This document shows, piece after piece, positions 1 to 5,034 of a stretch of 5,034 nt of DNA. The translations under genes and the position numbers were made by a program. The DNA is from JBDZUZ01 sp040255445 (GTDB taxonomy: Bacteria; Planctomycetota; Phycisphaerae; Phycisphaerales; UBA1924). The stretch lies in the NCBI GenBank assembly GCA_040255445.1, contig JBDZUZ010000212.1:1-5034 (forward strand). Direction: 5' to 3'. How positions within the stretch are numbered: position 1 is the first letter of the stretch; every line of letters begins with the position of its first letter. The notes below the pieces were generated by a model that saw only the letters and a program-made list of their open reading frames with translations, was not told the origin of the DNA and ran no database searches.

Positions 1-1693
1 TGATGAGCCGTGCGGCGCCCTGGTACTGCCGCTGGAAATTCATCAGGTTGATCGCTTCTTCATCGAGGCTGACGCCGCTGACCGACGCCCGCTGTGCTTC
101 GAGACTGTCCTTGACCACCGTCGCGGCCTGCGAGTTGGTCCGGGCCGATGCGGTCGCCATGCCGATGGCGCCGACCGCATCGGACCAGGCCCCGGCGAGC
201 GTTCTGCCGCCCAGCGAGGCCAGGCCGGTGTCCTGCACCTCGCGGATCGCAAGCGCTGTGCCATTCTCGATGAAGGTGCCGTCGACGATGCGACCGACGG
301 TCAGGCGGCTGGGATCGGTCGAGAGATCGCTCCGCACCGAGATCGTCCCCGCGTGCGTCCCCTCGAAGTAGGAGTTGACCCCCAGGACCGCGAGCGCCCC
401 CGAGCTGTCATCGGAAAAGGAGAAGTCGAAGCCGTCGGCGGCCTCGATCTGGAGCCGTCCATCGGAGCCGAAGCTGGCGGACAGCCCCGGGATCGCCTGG
501 AGGGCGGCGCGGATGTCCTCGGCCGAGGTGTCGTCGGAGGTGCCGGGGATGCCGCCGGCGGTCACGCCGTCGAGGTCGACATTGATCCGCACCGACTGCG
601 TCGCCCCGGTGGCCTCGTTGCGGACGTGCACCATGAAGCCGCCGTTGTTCGCGGCGTAGGGCAGGTTCGCGAAGGACGCGTTGGCCGGGTCGTTGAGCGC
701 GAGGCTCCGGTCGCCCGCGGCGATGCGGAGCGTGCCGCTCGCTGAGCGCAGGCCCATCGCGTTCGTGCCGGTGGAGTGCAGGCGGTTGACCTCGAAGATC
801 AGTTGCCCGGCGAGGTCGTCGAGCCGCTCGATGGTCTGATCAATCGCGGTGGTGCGGCCGTTGAGCAGGGCGCCGAGCTGACCGGAGTTGACCCGCAGCT
901 GGGCGCCGCCGTCGATGGTGCGCACCGAGACGCGGACCTGGCCGTCGACATTCTCGCGGCGCATCTCGAGGCCGCGGGCCACGCTGCCGAGCACCACGGG
1001 CGTTGAGCCGACCAGCACGTCAAGCCCCTCGGGCCCGCGATCGACGACCGAGACATCCATCATCGCCGAGAGTTCGGTCACGAGCTGATCGCGCTGGTCG
1101 CGGAGCGTGTTGGCTGTGTTCCCGCTCGCTTCGGCATCAGCGACGGCGCGGTTCATGCCGGCGATCTGCTCGATGAGCTGGTTGGCCCGCGTGACGCCCG
1201 CGCCGAGCTGGGAGTCGACGAGCGAGCGCTGGTCGGAAAGGTCGCTGCGGAGCCGCTGCATGAACGCCGCGAGCTTCTCGCCCTGGCGGACGACCGATGC
1301 GCTCGAGTCGCTCTGGTTCGCCCGCTCGGACCAGGCGCGGAAGAACGCCGACATTTCGCTGGAGAGGTCGTTGTCGTTCAGCTCGCCCAGCGCGGTCTCG
1401 ATCTGCGACAGGATGTTGTACTGCGTGGTCGCGGCGGTCTGATCGCTCGTGCCGTTCCAGAGCCGCGCCTGCAGCGCCTCATCGATCTGCCGGCGGACAT
1501 CGCGGACCTGCACGCCCCGCCCGACGCTCGCGCCGAAGAGGCCGCCGTCGCCGCGGGTGGGTACCAGCGAGGTGATCTGCCGCGAATAGCCGGCGGTGCC
1601 GACATTCGCGATGTTGTTGCCCGTGACCTGCAGGCCGAGCTGGCTCGCGGTCAGGGCGGAACGGCCGATGTTGATGGCGCCGGTCAGGCTCAT
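1..1693 (-). CDS. flgK: Flagellar hook-associated protein 1 (FlgK), 3' end cut by window
   Basis: FlgK is the first hook-filament junction protein, exported through the flagellar type III apparatus and assembled on the hook tip. I read 564 codons without a stop from the ATG at 1693 to the window edge. The N-terminus has the axial-protein signature: SALTASQLGLQVTGNNIAN followed by GTAGYSRQ (about residues 12-38). Long helical stretches run through about residues 75-235. The FlgK-type block GQLGALLNGR (271-280) and FEVNRLHSTG (300-309) follow. A variable central region covers roughly 320-530 and includes GVNSYFEGTHAG (438-449). The C-terminal D0 signature SGVSLDEEAINLMNFQRQYQ (539-558) is reached, so probably only some 20-30 residues are missing. 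The start is fixed by a GGAG core at 1701-1704, 7 bases upstream, and by the N-terminal motif. It begins 3 bases after the flgN stop, suggesting translational coupling. No signal peptide is seen, as expected for this export route. Confidence 0.97.
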   Translation of the reverse strand, partial: MSLTGAINIGRSALTASQLGLQVTGNNIANVGTAGYSRQITSLVPTRGDGGLFGASVGRGVQVRDVRRQIDEALQARLWNGTSDQTAATTQYNILSQIETALGELNDNDLSSEMSAFFRAWSERANQSDSSASVVRQGEKLAAFMQRLRSDLSDQRSLVDSQLGAGVTRANQLIEQIAGMNRAVADAEASGNTANTLRDQRDQLVTELSAMMDVSVVDRGPEGLDVLVGSTPVVLGSVARGLEMRRENVDGQVRVSVRTIDGGAQLRVNSGQLGALLNGRTTAIDQTIERLDDLAGQLIFEVNRLHSTGTNAMGLRSASGTLRIAAGDRSLALNDPANASFANLPYAANNGGFMVHVRNEATGATQSVRINVDLDGVTAGGIPGTSDDTSAEDIRAALQAIPGLSASFGSDGRLQIEAADGFDFSFSDDSSGALAVLGVNSYFEGTHAGTISVRSDLSTDPSRLTVGRIVDGTFIENGTALAIREVQDTGLASLGGRTLAGAWSDAVGAIGMATASARTNSQAATVVKDSLEAQRASVSGVSLDEEAINLMNFQRQYQGAARLI

Positions 1694-1696
1694 GGG

Positions 1697-2299
1697 TTAG
1701 CTCCGCACATCCACGGCCGAGACGACAACGCCGCCCGCCTCGACATAGCCACGGCTCGAATAGGTCCCGGCGTGGCTGAGCCGACGCCCGACCTGCCGAA
1801 CGAGCCCTTCCAGATGAGTGAGGATCGACTTGGTCGCGGTTGCGACGGTCCGGCCCTCGTCCTGGGCGCGGGCCATGAGCTCGCGGAGATCCGCGGCTGA
1901 CTTCAGCAGACGCTCGCGGTCCGCGGCGGGCGCTGCGGATGCAACGACCCCGAGCGTCACGGGCATGCCCTTGACCGGGTTCACCAGACGGAAGGTCGCG
2001 ATCGCCCGATCCACCAGTTCGCGCCGGGACTGCTCGAGCGAAGCGATCCGCTCGATGATGCCGCGCTGCTGCTCGACGGTGAACTGCACCGCACGCGGGT
2101 CGGCGCGGCGGATCGCATCGCGCTGCTCAGCGATCCGCGTCAGCAGGTCGCGGTACGCGGAAGTCAAAGCCCCGAGCAGCGTCGCGAGCTCGGTCGAGAG
2201 CGATTCGGCCGTCAAGGGTCGGATCGCCGGTTGACTCTGCTTCGGGCCGCTCGCCATCCGTGGCGCGGCTGTCTTTGGTGCTTGCGGGTTTGGTGTCAC
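1697..2299 (-). CDS. flgN: FlgN-like flagellar export chaperone
   Basis: This is probably the cytoplasmic chaperone that holds FlgK and FlgL before export. The 200-residue product is short, charged and mainly helical. A Pro/Ala-rich leader (1-30) precedes helices at about 32-67 (LSTELATLLGALTSAYRDLL, then RDAIRRAD) and 70-105 (EQQRGIIERIASLEQSRREL), with another at about 125-172. The tail contains YSSRGY (180-185). Helix pattern, size and position immediately before flgK all fit the FlgN family; sequence resemblance alone is modest, which is normal for this fast-evolving family. I chose the GTG start at 2299 because GGAGG lies 8 bases upstream. An in-frame ATG at 2257 (residue 15) and TTG at 2215 are alternatives that lack a comparable site and would shorten only the leader. 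With the GTG start it overlaps flgJ by 173 bases in another frame. The gene stops 3 bases before flgK. Confidence 0.78.
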   Translation of the reverse strand: MTPNPQAPKTAAPRMASGPKQSQPAIRPLTAESLSTELATLLGALTSAYRDLLTRIAEQRDAIRRADPRAVQFTVEQQRGIIERIASLEQSRRELVDRAIATFRLVNPVKGMPVTLGVVASAAPAADRERLLKSAADLRELMARAQDEGRTVATATKSILTHLEGLVRQVGRRLSHAGTYSSRGYVEAGGVVVSAVDVRS

Positions 2300-2816
2300 C
2301 GGTTGGGCCTCCGGGCGTCTCCACGCCCGGTGTGTTGGCTAGCAGACGGCGTGCCACAGCGTCGACCAGGGGCCAATCGCCGCGCTGGACCATCTTCCGC
2401 GCAACTTCGGCATCGCCGATCGAGCGGAACATGCGCTCGCCGCGGGTCGCCTTGAAGGGACCCTCCGCCCAGGTGCTCTCGCGGAAGTCCTTGAGAAGCG
2501 GCGTGAGGAACGCGGCGGCGACCAACTGCTCGGCGCCCTCGCGGGCCCGCTGGGCAGCGGATGCCTTTGGATCGGCGTCCGGGCGGGCGAGTGACTGCGA
2601 GAAGGTCCGGATGTCGGCCAGTCGCGACTGGTCCGCAGCGGATGTGCTGTTCATCCGCTCGCCCAGGATCGCCGCGAAAGGGGAATCCGCGTTGTCGTGT
2701 GGATGCAGCCCCGGCGGGGTGTTCGCCGCGGCGCCAACCGCGGCGCCTGTCAGGCCACCGGACCCGCTCAAGCGCGGGTCCAGCCACCCCGACATGCTCG
2801 TCTCAAAGTTCGTCAT
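2127..2816 (-). CDS. flgJ: Short FlgJ-type rod-binding protein without hydrolase domain
   Basis: The 229-residue product carries one recognisable domain at about residues 90-160. Its pattern AEQLVAAAFLTPLLKDFRES, GERMFRSIGDAEVARKMVQRG and LVDAVARRL matches the FlgJ N-terminal rod-binding domain, which supports rod assembly in the periplasm. The glucosaminidase or muramidase half of enterobacterial FlgJ (about 310 residues in total) is absent. An 89-residue leader rich in Gly, Ala and Ser precedes the domain and a polar, probably disordered tail (about 162-229) follows. Position directly after flgI, as in many flagellar clusters, supports the call. The ATG at 2816 is chosen because GGAGG at 2824-2828 sits 7 bases upstream; Met8 lacks this. 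No signal peptide is evident, consistent with export by the flagellar apparatus. The final 57 codons (173-229) overlap flgN, and the last 28 or so have codon use unlike the rest, so the tail may be under little constraint. Confidence 0.8.
   Translation of the reverse strand: MTNFETSMSGWLDPRLSGSGGLTGAAVGAAANTPPGLHPHDNADSPFAAILGERMNSTSAADQSRLADIRTFSQSLARPDADPKASAAQRAREGAEQLVAAAFLTPLLKDFRESTWAEGPFKATRGERMFRSIGDAEVARKMVQRGDWPLVDAVARRLLANTPGVETPGGPTGDTKPASTKDSRATDGERPEAESTGDPTLDGRIALDRARDAARGFDFRVPRPADADR
2308..2312 (-). promoter_or_regulatory. Shine-Dalgarno site deciding the flgN start
   Basis: GGAGG on the minus strand lies inside the flgJ coding region, 8 bases before the GTG at 2299. The later in-frame ATG (2257) is preceded by CACCAAAGACAGCCGCGCCACGG without its final three bases giving any purine-rich core at good distance. 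This makes the early GTG, and hence the long overlap with flgJ, the better reading. Confidence 0.65.
2760..2781 (-). repeat. Inverted repeat inside the 5' part of flgJ
   Basis: GGACCCGC (2760-2767) and GCGGGTCC (2774-2781) form a perfect 8-bp stem with a 6-base loop. In the mRNA it begins 36 bases into flgJ, over codons for about residues 12-19 (DPRLSGSG region). It may be a chance result of high GC, and no function is shown. Confidence 0.4.
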
Positions 2817-2823
2817 CGCGGTG

Positions 2824-2828
2824 CCTCC
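2824..2828 (-). promoter_or_regulatory. Shine-Dalgarno site of flgJ
   Basis: GGAGG sits 7 bases before the ATG at 2816. The 16 bases from the start codon upstream match those of flgH at 15 positions (flgJ CGGAGGCACCGCGATG, flgH CGGAGGCATCGCGATG). It fixes the flgJ start within the 42-base flgI-flgJ gap. Confidence 0.75.
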
Positions 2829-2858
2829 GTGCGCAGCTCTGGCGGTGCGAGGCGTGAC

Positions 2859-3938
2859 TCAGTCGATGATCAGCTTGGCTTGGAGCTTCCCGGTCTTGTG
2901 CAGCATCTGCAGCACGCCGATCTGCTCCTCGACCGGGATATCCAGCTGCTTGAACGCCGCGATGAGGTCGGTCAGCTTCGCGGCCTCGCTGGGGCGGGTC
3001 TCGGTGTTGAGCCCGGTCAGGCGGTCACGCTCCACGATCGGATTCGCGGGGGAGGGCACCGGCGCCGGCTTGGTCGTCGTGAGGTTCAGGTCCTTGTGCG
3101 TGATCACCACGGGGCTGATCTGGACATCCCCCGTGAAGATGATCGCGCCGGTCCGCTGGTTCACGATTACCTGCGCCGGCAGGTCCAGCAGGGCCATGTT
3201 CACTTCCGCGGCGAGCACATCAGCGAGGAAGCCCGCCCGGTTCTGGCGCTCGGCGACCGGGATCGTGACGCGGATCGTGCGCTCATCGACGGCGAAAGCG
3301 ACGGGCGGGCCCTGTGGCTGCGCCTTGGCGTTGATCGCCGAGGCGATCTGGCTCGCGGCGGCCCAGCCGGCGAAGGGGGTTTCGATCATGAGGTCGAAGA
3401 CATCGCCGATCTCGGGCATCAGGATGTCCTCGATCATCCTCGCCCCCCCGCGGACGCGGCCGAGCGTCGGGACGGAGGGGTCCTGCAGGTCGACCAGACC
3501 CTGCGCGACGGCGAACACCGGGCTGTCGGGGAACGGGCCCCGCATCGGAGCGATGTAGAGCTCCCCGCCTTTGAGGCTCGAAGCGCTGTTGACGACCGAG
3601 ACGGTGATGTCCAGCCGGTCGTCGGCCCGGGCGCCCTTCTCGGGCACGATGCAGGTCACCAGGACCAGCGCGACGGACTTGCTGTTCTGGAGTTCCCGGA
3701 GGTTGCCGATCGTGTTGCCGCTGTTGTCGAGGATCGATGCGAGCGGGCGGGCGACGGCGAGCTCCTTGCCCGAATCACCGGTGCCGCTTAGGCCCACGAC
3801 CAGGCCGACGCCGCGGAGGATGGACTGGCCCTCGCCGCGGATCCGCACCAGTTCCTTGACGGTCGTGGCCTTGGCTCGCGGCAGGGCAAGCACGCAGAGC
3901 ACGAGCACAAGGACGAGACTCAGAGCACGGTTGGACAT
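2859..3938 (-). CDS. flgI: Flagellar P-ring protein FlgI
   Basis: FlgI builds the ring around the rod in the peptidoglycan layer. The 359-residue length is close to the 365 of E. coli FlgI. A Sec signal peptide is clear: Arg4, a hydrophobic core of Leu/Val through about residue 19, then AKA at 22-24 with probable cleavage before Thr25. Family blocks follow in order: GVGLVVGLSGTGD (43-55), a VTCIVPEKGARADDRLDITV segment, SSLKGGELYIAPMRGP, VFAVAQG, and a C-terminal GVLQMLHKTGKLQAKLIID that matches the FlgI end. The mature protein has a single Cys (in VTCIVP), and Gly stands where I recall enterobacterial FlgI having Cys near its end, so the known intramolecular disulfide cannot form. The frame stays open upstream to 4229, but the start at 3938 is supported by an AGGA core at 3946-3949 (7-base spacer) and by the signal peptide. 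It follows flgH after 140 bases and precedes flgJ by 42. Confidence 0.97.
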   Translation of the reverse strand: MSNRALSLVLVLVLCVLALPRAKATTVKELVRIRGEGQSILRGVGLVVGLSGTGDSGKELAVARPLASILDNSGNTIGNLRELQNSKSVALVLVTCIVPEKGARADDRLDITVSVVNSASSLKGGELYIAPMRGPFPDSPVFAVAQGLVDLQDPSVPTLGRVRGGARMIEDILMPEIGDVFDLMIETPFAGWAAASQIASAINAKAQPQGPPVAFAVDERTIRVTIPVAERQNRAGFLADVLAAEVNMALLDLPAQVIVNQRTGAIIFTGDVQISPVVITHKDLNLTTTKPAPVPSPANPIVERDRLTGLNTETRPSEAAKLTDLIAAFKQLDIPVEEQIGVLQMLHKTGKLQAKLIID

Positions 3939-3963
3939 GGCGGCATCCTGCTTCAGGGTCAGA

Positions 3964-3979
3964 ACCCCCGAGAGGGGGT
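3964..3979 (-). repeat. Hairpin 25 bases ahead of the flgI start
   Basis: ACCCCC and GGGGGT form a perfect 6-bp stem with a 4-base loop (TCTC on the minus strand). In the transcript it is followed by UCUGACC, which is too poor in U for a good intrinsic terminator. Its 3' edge is 25 bases before the flgI ATG and about 14 bases before the AGGA core. It may block 3'-end decay or modulate flgI translation; that role is inference. Confidence 0.6.
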
Positions 3980-3987
3980 GTGCGGCG

Positions 3988-4004
3988 CGGGGGCTCCGCC
4001 CCCG
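3988..4004 (-). repeat. Hairpin with 7-bp stem and 3-base loop between flgH and flgI
   Basis: The minus strand reads CGGGGGCGGAGCCCCCG: a perfect 7-bp GC stem closing a GGA loop. Its arms could also pair with the arms of the neighbouring hairpin at 3964-3979, so exclusive structures are possible. No T tract follows, so it is not a standard terminator. Short GGGGGC..GCCCCC elements are common between genes in GC-rich genomes, so it may be a dispersed repeat rather than a local regulator. Confidence 0.6.
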
Positions 4005-4044
4005 ACCGCGTCTGTGCTCTACGCGAACCGTGTGCCACGGCCGA

Positions 4045-4062
4045 CCGCGGCGGCCGCCGCGG
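4045..4062. repeat. Perfect 18-bp GC palindrome just downstream of flgH
   Basis: CCGCGGCGGCCGCCGCGG is identical to its own reverse complement, centred between 4053 and 4054, and lies 16 bases after the flgH stop. Having no spacer at its centre, it would form at best a strained hairpin in RNA, but could be a symmetric protein site in DNA. It is built only of CCG/CGG-like units, so chance or slippage is also possible. Confidence 0.5.
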
Positions 4063-4078
4063 CGGTGTCGGAACCTGG

Positions 4079-4768
4079 TCAGAAGTTGAAGATGGACTCG
4101 AAGAACCGGGTGATGAAGCCCTTCGAGGCGGCGTTCTTGAGGTCGCCCTCGTTCATCATGCGAAGGGTGAGGTCGGCGAGCTGGCTGGAGAGCACGGTGT
4201 TCTCGCCGGTGACGTCCTCGCGGCGGCACTCGCCAGAAAGGACCAGCTCCTGGATTTCCTTGTCCTTCTGGATCGTCCGGCGGGCCTCGACCACCAGCAC
4301 GCCATTGGGCTTTACGTCGATGATCGTCGCCGTCACGCGGTCGGTGAAGCGGTCGGACCGCTCGTACTTGCCGTCACCCTTGAAGCTCCGGCCGCTGGAG
4401 ACATCCACGCCCACGACGGGGGAGGAGTCGCCGGTGGTCAGCACACCGTTGAGCAGGGCGCCCAGATCGGGGAACTGGTTGAGTTCCGCCTTCAGGTCGG
4501 TGTCCTTCTTGGTGTCGAGCGTCGAGGAGCTGCTCTGGCGGCTCGTCTCGGAGATGATGATCGTGATCTTGTCGTGGACCTCGAAGCTCTTGGGCCGCGG
4601 CGGCTCGACGAGCATGAGGCTGTAGTTGCGGAGCCCGGCGTTGCGGTCGACCTCGCCCGCGGCGTTCACCACCGGCTGGTTGGCCGGGCGCCGCATCAGG
4701 CTCTGGCCCATCGCCGGGGCCGTGAACAGGCCGCACGCTGCCGCCGCGAGGAACAGGGAACGCTTCAT
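4079..4768 (-). CDS. flgH: Flagellar L-ring protein FlgH
   Basis: FlgH forms the outer-membrane ring around the flagellar rod. At 229 residues it is nearly the size of E. coli FlgH (232). A secretion signal is visible: Lys2-Arg3, a hydrophobic core at 5-15, and small residues at APAMG (17-21). Core family features follow: a VHDKITIIISE strand (64-74), a Ser/Thr/Lys-rich stretch (75-92), GDGKYERSDRFTDRVTATII (131-150), NGVLVVEARRTI (155-166), and SGECRREDVTGENTVLSSQLADL (178-200). The end GFITRFFESIFNF matches the aromatic C-terminus typical of FlgH. FlgH is normally a lipoprotein, but the only early Cys (residue 12, preceded by AAAA) sits inside the hydrophobic core rather than at a usual lipobox, so signal peptidase I cleavage after about residue 21 looks likelier. 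The ATG overlaps the flgA stop as ATGA and has GGAGG at 4776-4780, 7 bases upstream. Confidence 0.96.
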   Translation of the reverse strand: MKRSLFLAAAACGLFTAPAMGQSLMRRPANQPVVNAAGEVDRNAGLRNYSLMLVEPPRPKSFEVHDKITIIISETSRQSSSSTLDTKKDTDLKAELNQFPDLGALLNGVLTTGDSSPVVGVDVSSGRSFKGDGKYERSDRFTDRVTATIIDVKPNGVLVVEARRTIQKDKEIQELVLSGECRREDVTGENTVLSSQLADLTLRMMNEGDLKNAASKGFITRFFESIFNF

Positions 4769-5034
4769 CGCGATGCCTCCGCTGCGAGAGTCTCTTTGCT
4801 GCTCATGGGGTGGGCCGTCGTGACGGTCACGGCGCGGCCCCGCCCGTTCATGCGGGCGTGGAAAGTCTGATCAGAGCCGTTCACGCGGAACGCGCAGATC
4901 TCGCCGTCCCGCGCAGATCCCATCGCGCGGGCGATGGTCTTGAGGCGGATCGTGCCCGACAGGCACTCGATCGTGACCAGGTCGCCCTTGCGGACGATCA
5001 CGGGGGCCTCGATGTCTCGTTCCTCGATGACGCG
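4765..5034 (-). CDS. flgA: Flagellar P-ring assembly chaperone FlgA, 5' end cut by window
   Basis: FlgA is a periplasmic chaperone that helps FlgI assemble into the P ring. Only the last 89 residues are visible; the frame is open to the window edge. The visible part begins RVIEERDIEAPVIVRKGDLV, the start of a SAF-type domain. It continues with TIECLSGTIRLKTIARAMGSARDGE, followed by a segment equivalent to the family's final strands (ICAFRVNGSDQTFHARMNGR then GRAVTVT). This is the standard FlgA C-terminal layout (AP..V.KGD.V, G.A...G..G, N..S...F.A.V...G.V.V). A GTG at 4999-5001 falls inside the domain and is not the true start. The tail runs about 15 residues past the last strand, and the stop overlaps the flgH ATG by four bases (ATGA), so the two are probably translationally coupled. 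The signal peptide and N-terminal domain should lie beyond 5034. Confidence 0.92.
   Translation of the reverse strand, partial: RVIEERDIEAPVIVRKGDLVTIECLSGTIRLKTIARAMGSARDGEICAFRVNGSDQTFHARMNGRGRAVTVTTAHPMSSKETLAAEASR
4776..4780 (-). promoter_or_regulatory. Shine-Dalgarno site of flgH
   Basis: GGAGG lies within the last codons of flgA, 7 bases before the flgH ATG at 4768. With the ATGA overlap it supports coupled translation of flgA and flgH. Confidence 0.75.

Larger units (their letters stand above)
3939..4078. other. flgH-flgI intergenic spacer with GC-rich inverted repeats
   Basis: This 140-base stretch is the only sizeable gap in the cluster. It holds two hairpins (3964-3979 and 3988-4004) and an 18-bp palindrome (4045-4062), plus the flgI ribosome-binding site. 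I see no small gene with a convincing start, and no promoter that I can support. It is probably an untranslated part of the flgA-flgK transcript. Confidence 0.75.

Noticed and set aside
353..745. Plus-strand open frames opposite flgK, such as 130 codons here
   Set aside because: FlgK is continuous on the other strand with all its conserved blocks; these frames have no independent support.
2260..3558. Long plus-strand open frame of 432 codons opposite flgJ and flgI
   Set aside because: It is antisense to well-supported genes, has no recognisable domain, and long antisense frames are expected opposite GC-rich coding DNA.
2697..3791. Plus-strand open frame of 364 codons opposite flgI
   Set aside because: The product is Arg/Asp/Gly-rich with the look of a reverse-complement translation, and it lies wholly opposite FlgI and FlgJ codons.
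3964..4004. Intrinsic terminator after flgH
   Set aside because: The stems are strong but no T tract follows on the minus strand, and the flagellar genes continue directly downstream.
3939..4229. N-terminal extension of flgI by 97 codons
   Set aside because: The frame is open but the extension is Arg/His-rich, overlaps flgH, and would bury the clear signal peptide that begins at 3938.
3980..4870. Plus-strand open frame of 296 codons opposite flgH and the flgA end
   Set aside because: It shows no domain, is antisense to FlgH, and crosses the hairpin-rich spacer without any start signal.
4765..5001. A complete small gene starting with GTG at 5001
   Set aside because: The frame stays open to the window end and the upstream residues complete the SAF-domain start, so this is the tail of flgA.

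Overview
The window is one side of a flagellar gene cluster. All six genes lie on the minus strand, so transcription runs from high to low coordinates. In transcription order they are flgA (3' end only), flgH (L-ring), flgI (P-ring), a short flgJ-type rod-binding protein, a flgN-like export chaperone, and flgK (hook-filament junction protein, last residues beyond the window). Together they cover about 96% of the sequence; the largest gap is 140 bases, between flgH and flgI. There are no RNA genes, mobile elements or CRISPR arrays that I can support.

The source is a high-GC, Gram-negative-type bacterium: genes for both a peptidoglycan ring and an outer-membrane ring are present. The order flgA-flgH-flgI-flgJ-flgN-flgK, the FlgJ without a peptidoglycan hydrolase domain, the FlgH without a clear lipobox and the style of the FlgK central region would fit Planctomycetota (perhaps Phycisphaerae). 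Deltaproteobacteria-like groups also use similar orders. The taxon is an inference and no marker gene here settles it.

The layout is tight. flgA and flgH overlap by ATGA. flgH and flgI are separated by 140 bases holding two GC-rich hairpins and an 18-bp palindrome. flgI and flgJ are 42 bases apart. flgJ and flgN overlap by 173 bases in different frames, and flgN ends 3 bases before the flgK start. Almost every gene has a Shine-Dalgarno core 7 or 8 bases before its start, as expected of one co-translated transcript. The promoter must lie upstream of flgA, outside the window.

Functionally, FlgA helps FlgI subunits assemble as the P ring round the rod, FlgH forms the L ring, FlgJ caps or binds the rod, FlgN chaperones hook-associated proteins to the export gate, and FlgK joins hook to filament. 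The window is mostly conventional. The points worth a second look are the long flgJ/flgN overlap, the hairpins ahead of flgI, the doubtful lipidation of FlgH and the lack of a wall-cutting domain in FlgJ. I see no evidence of an undescribed system.
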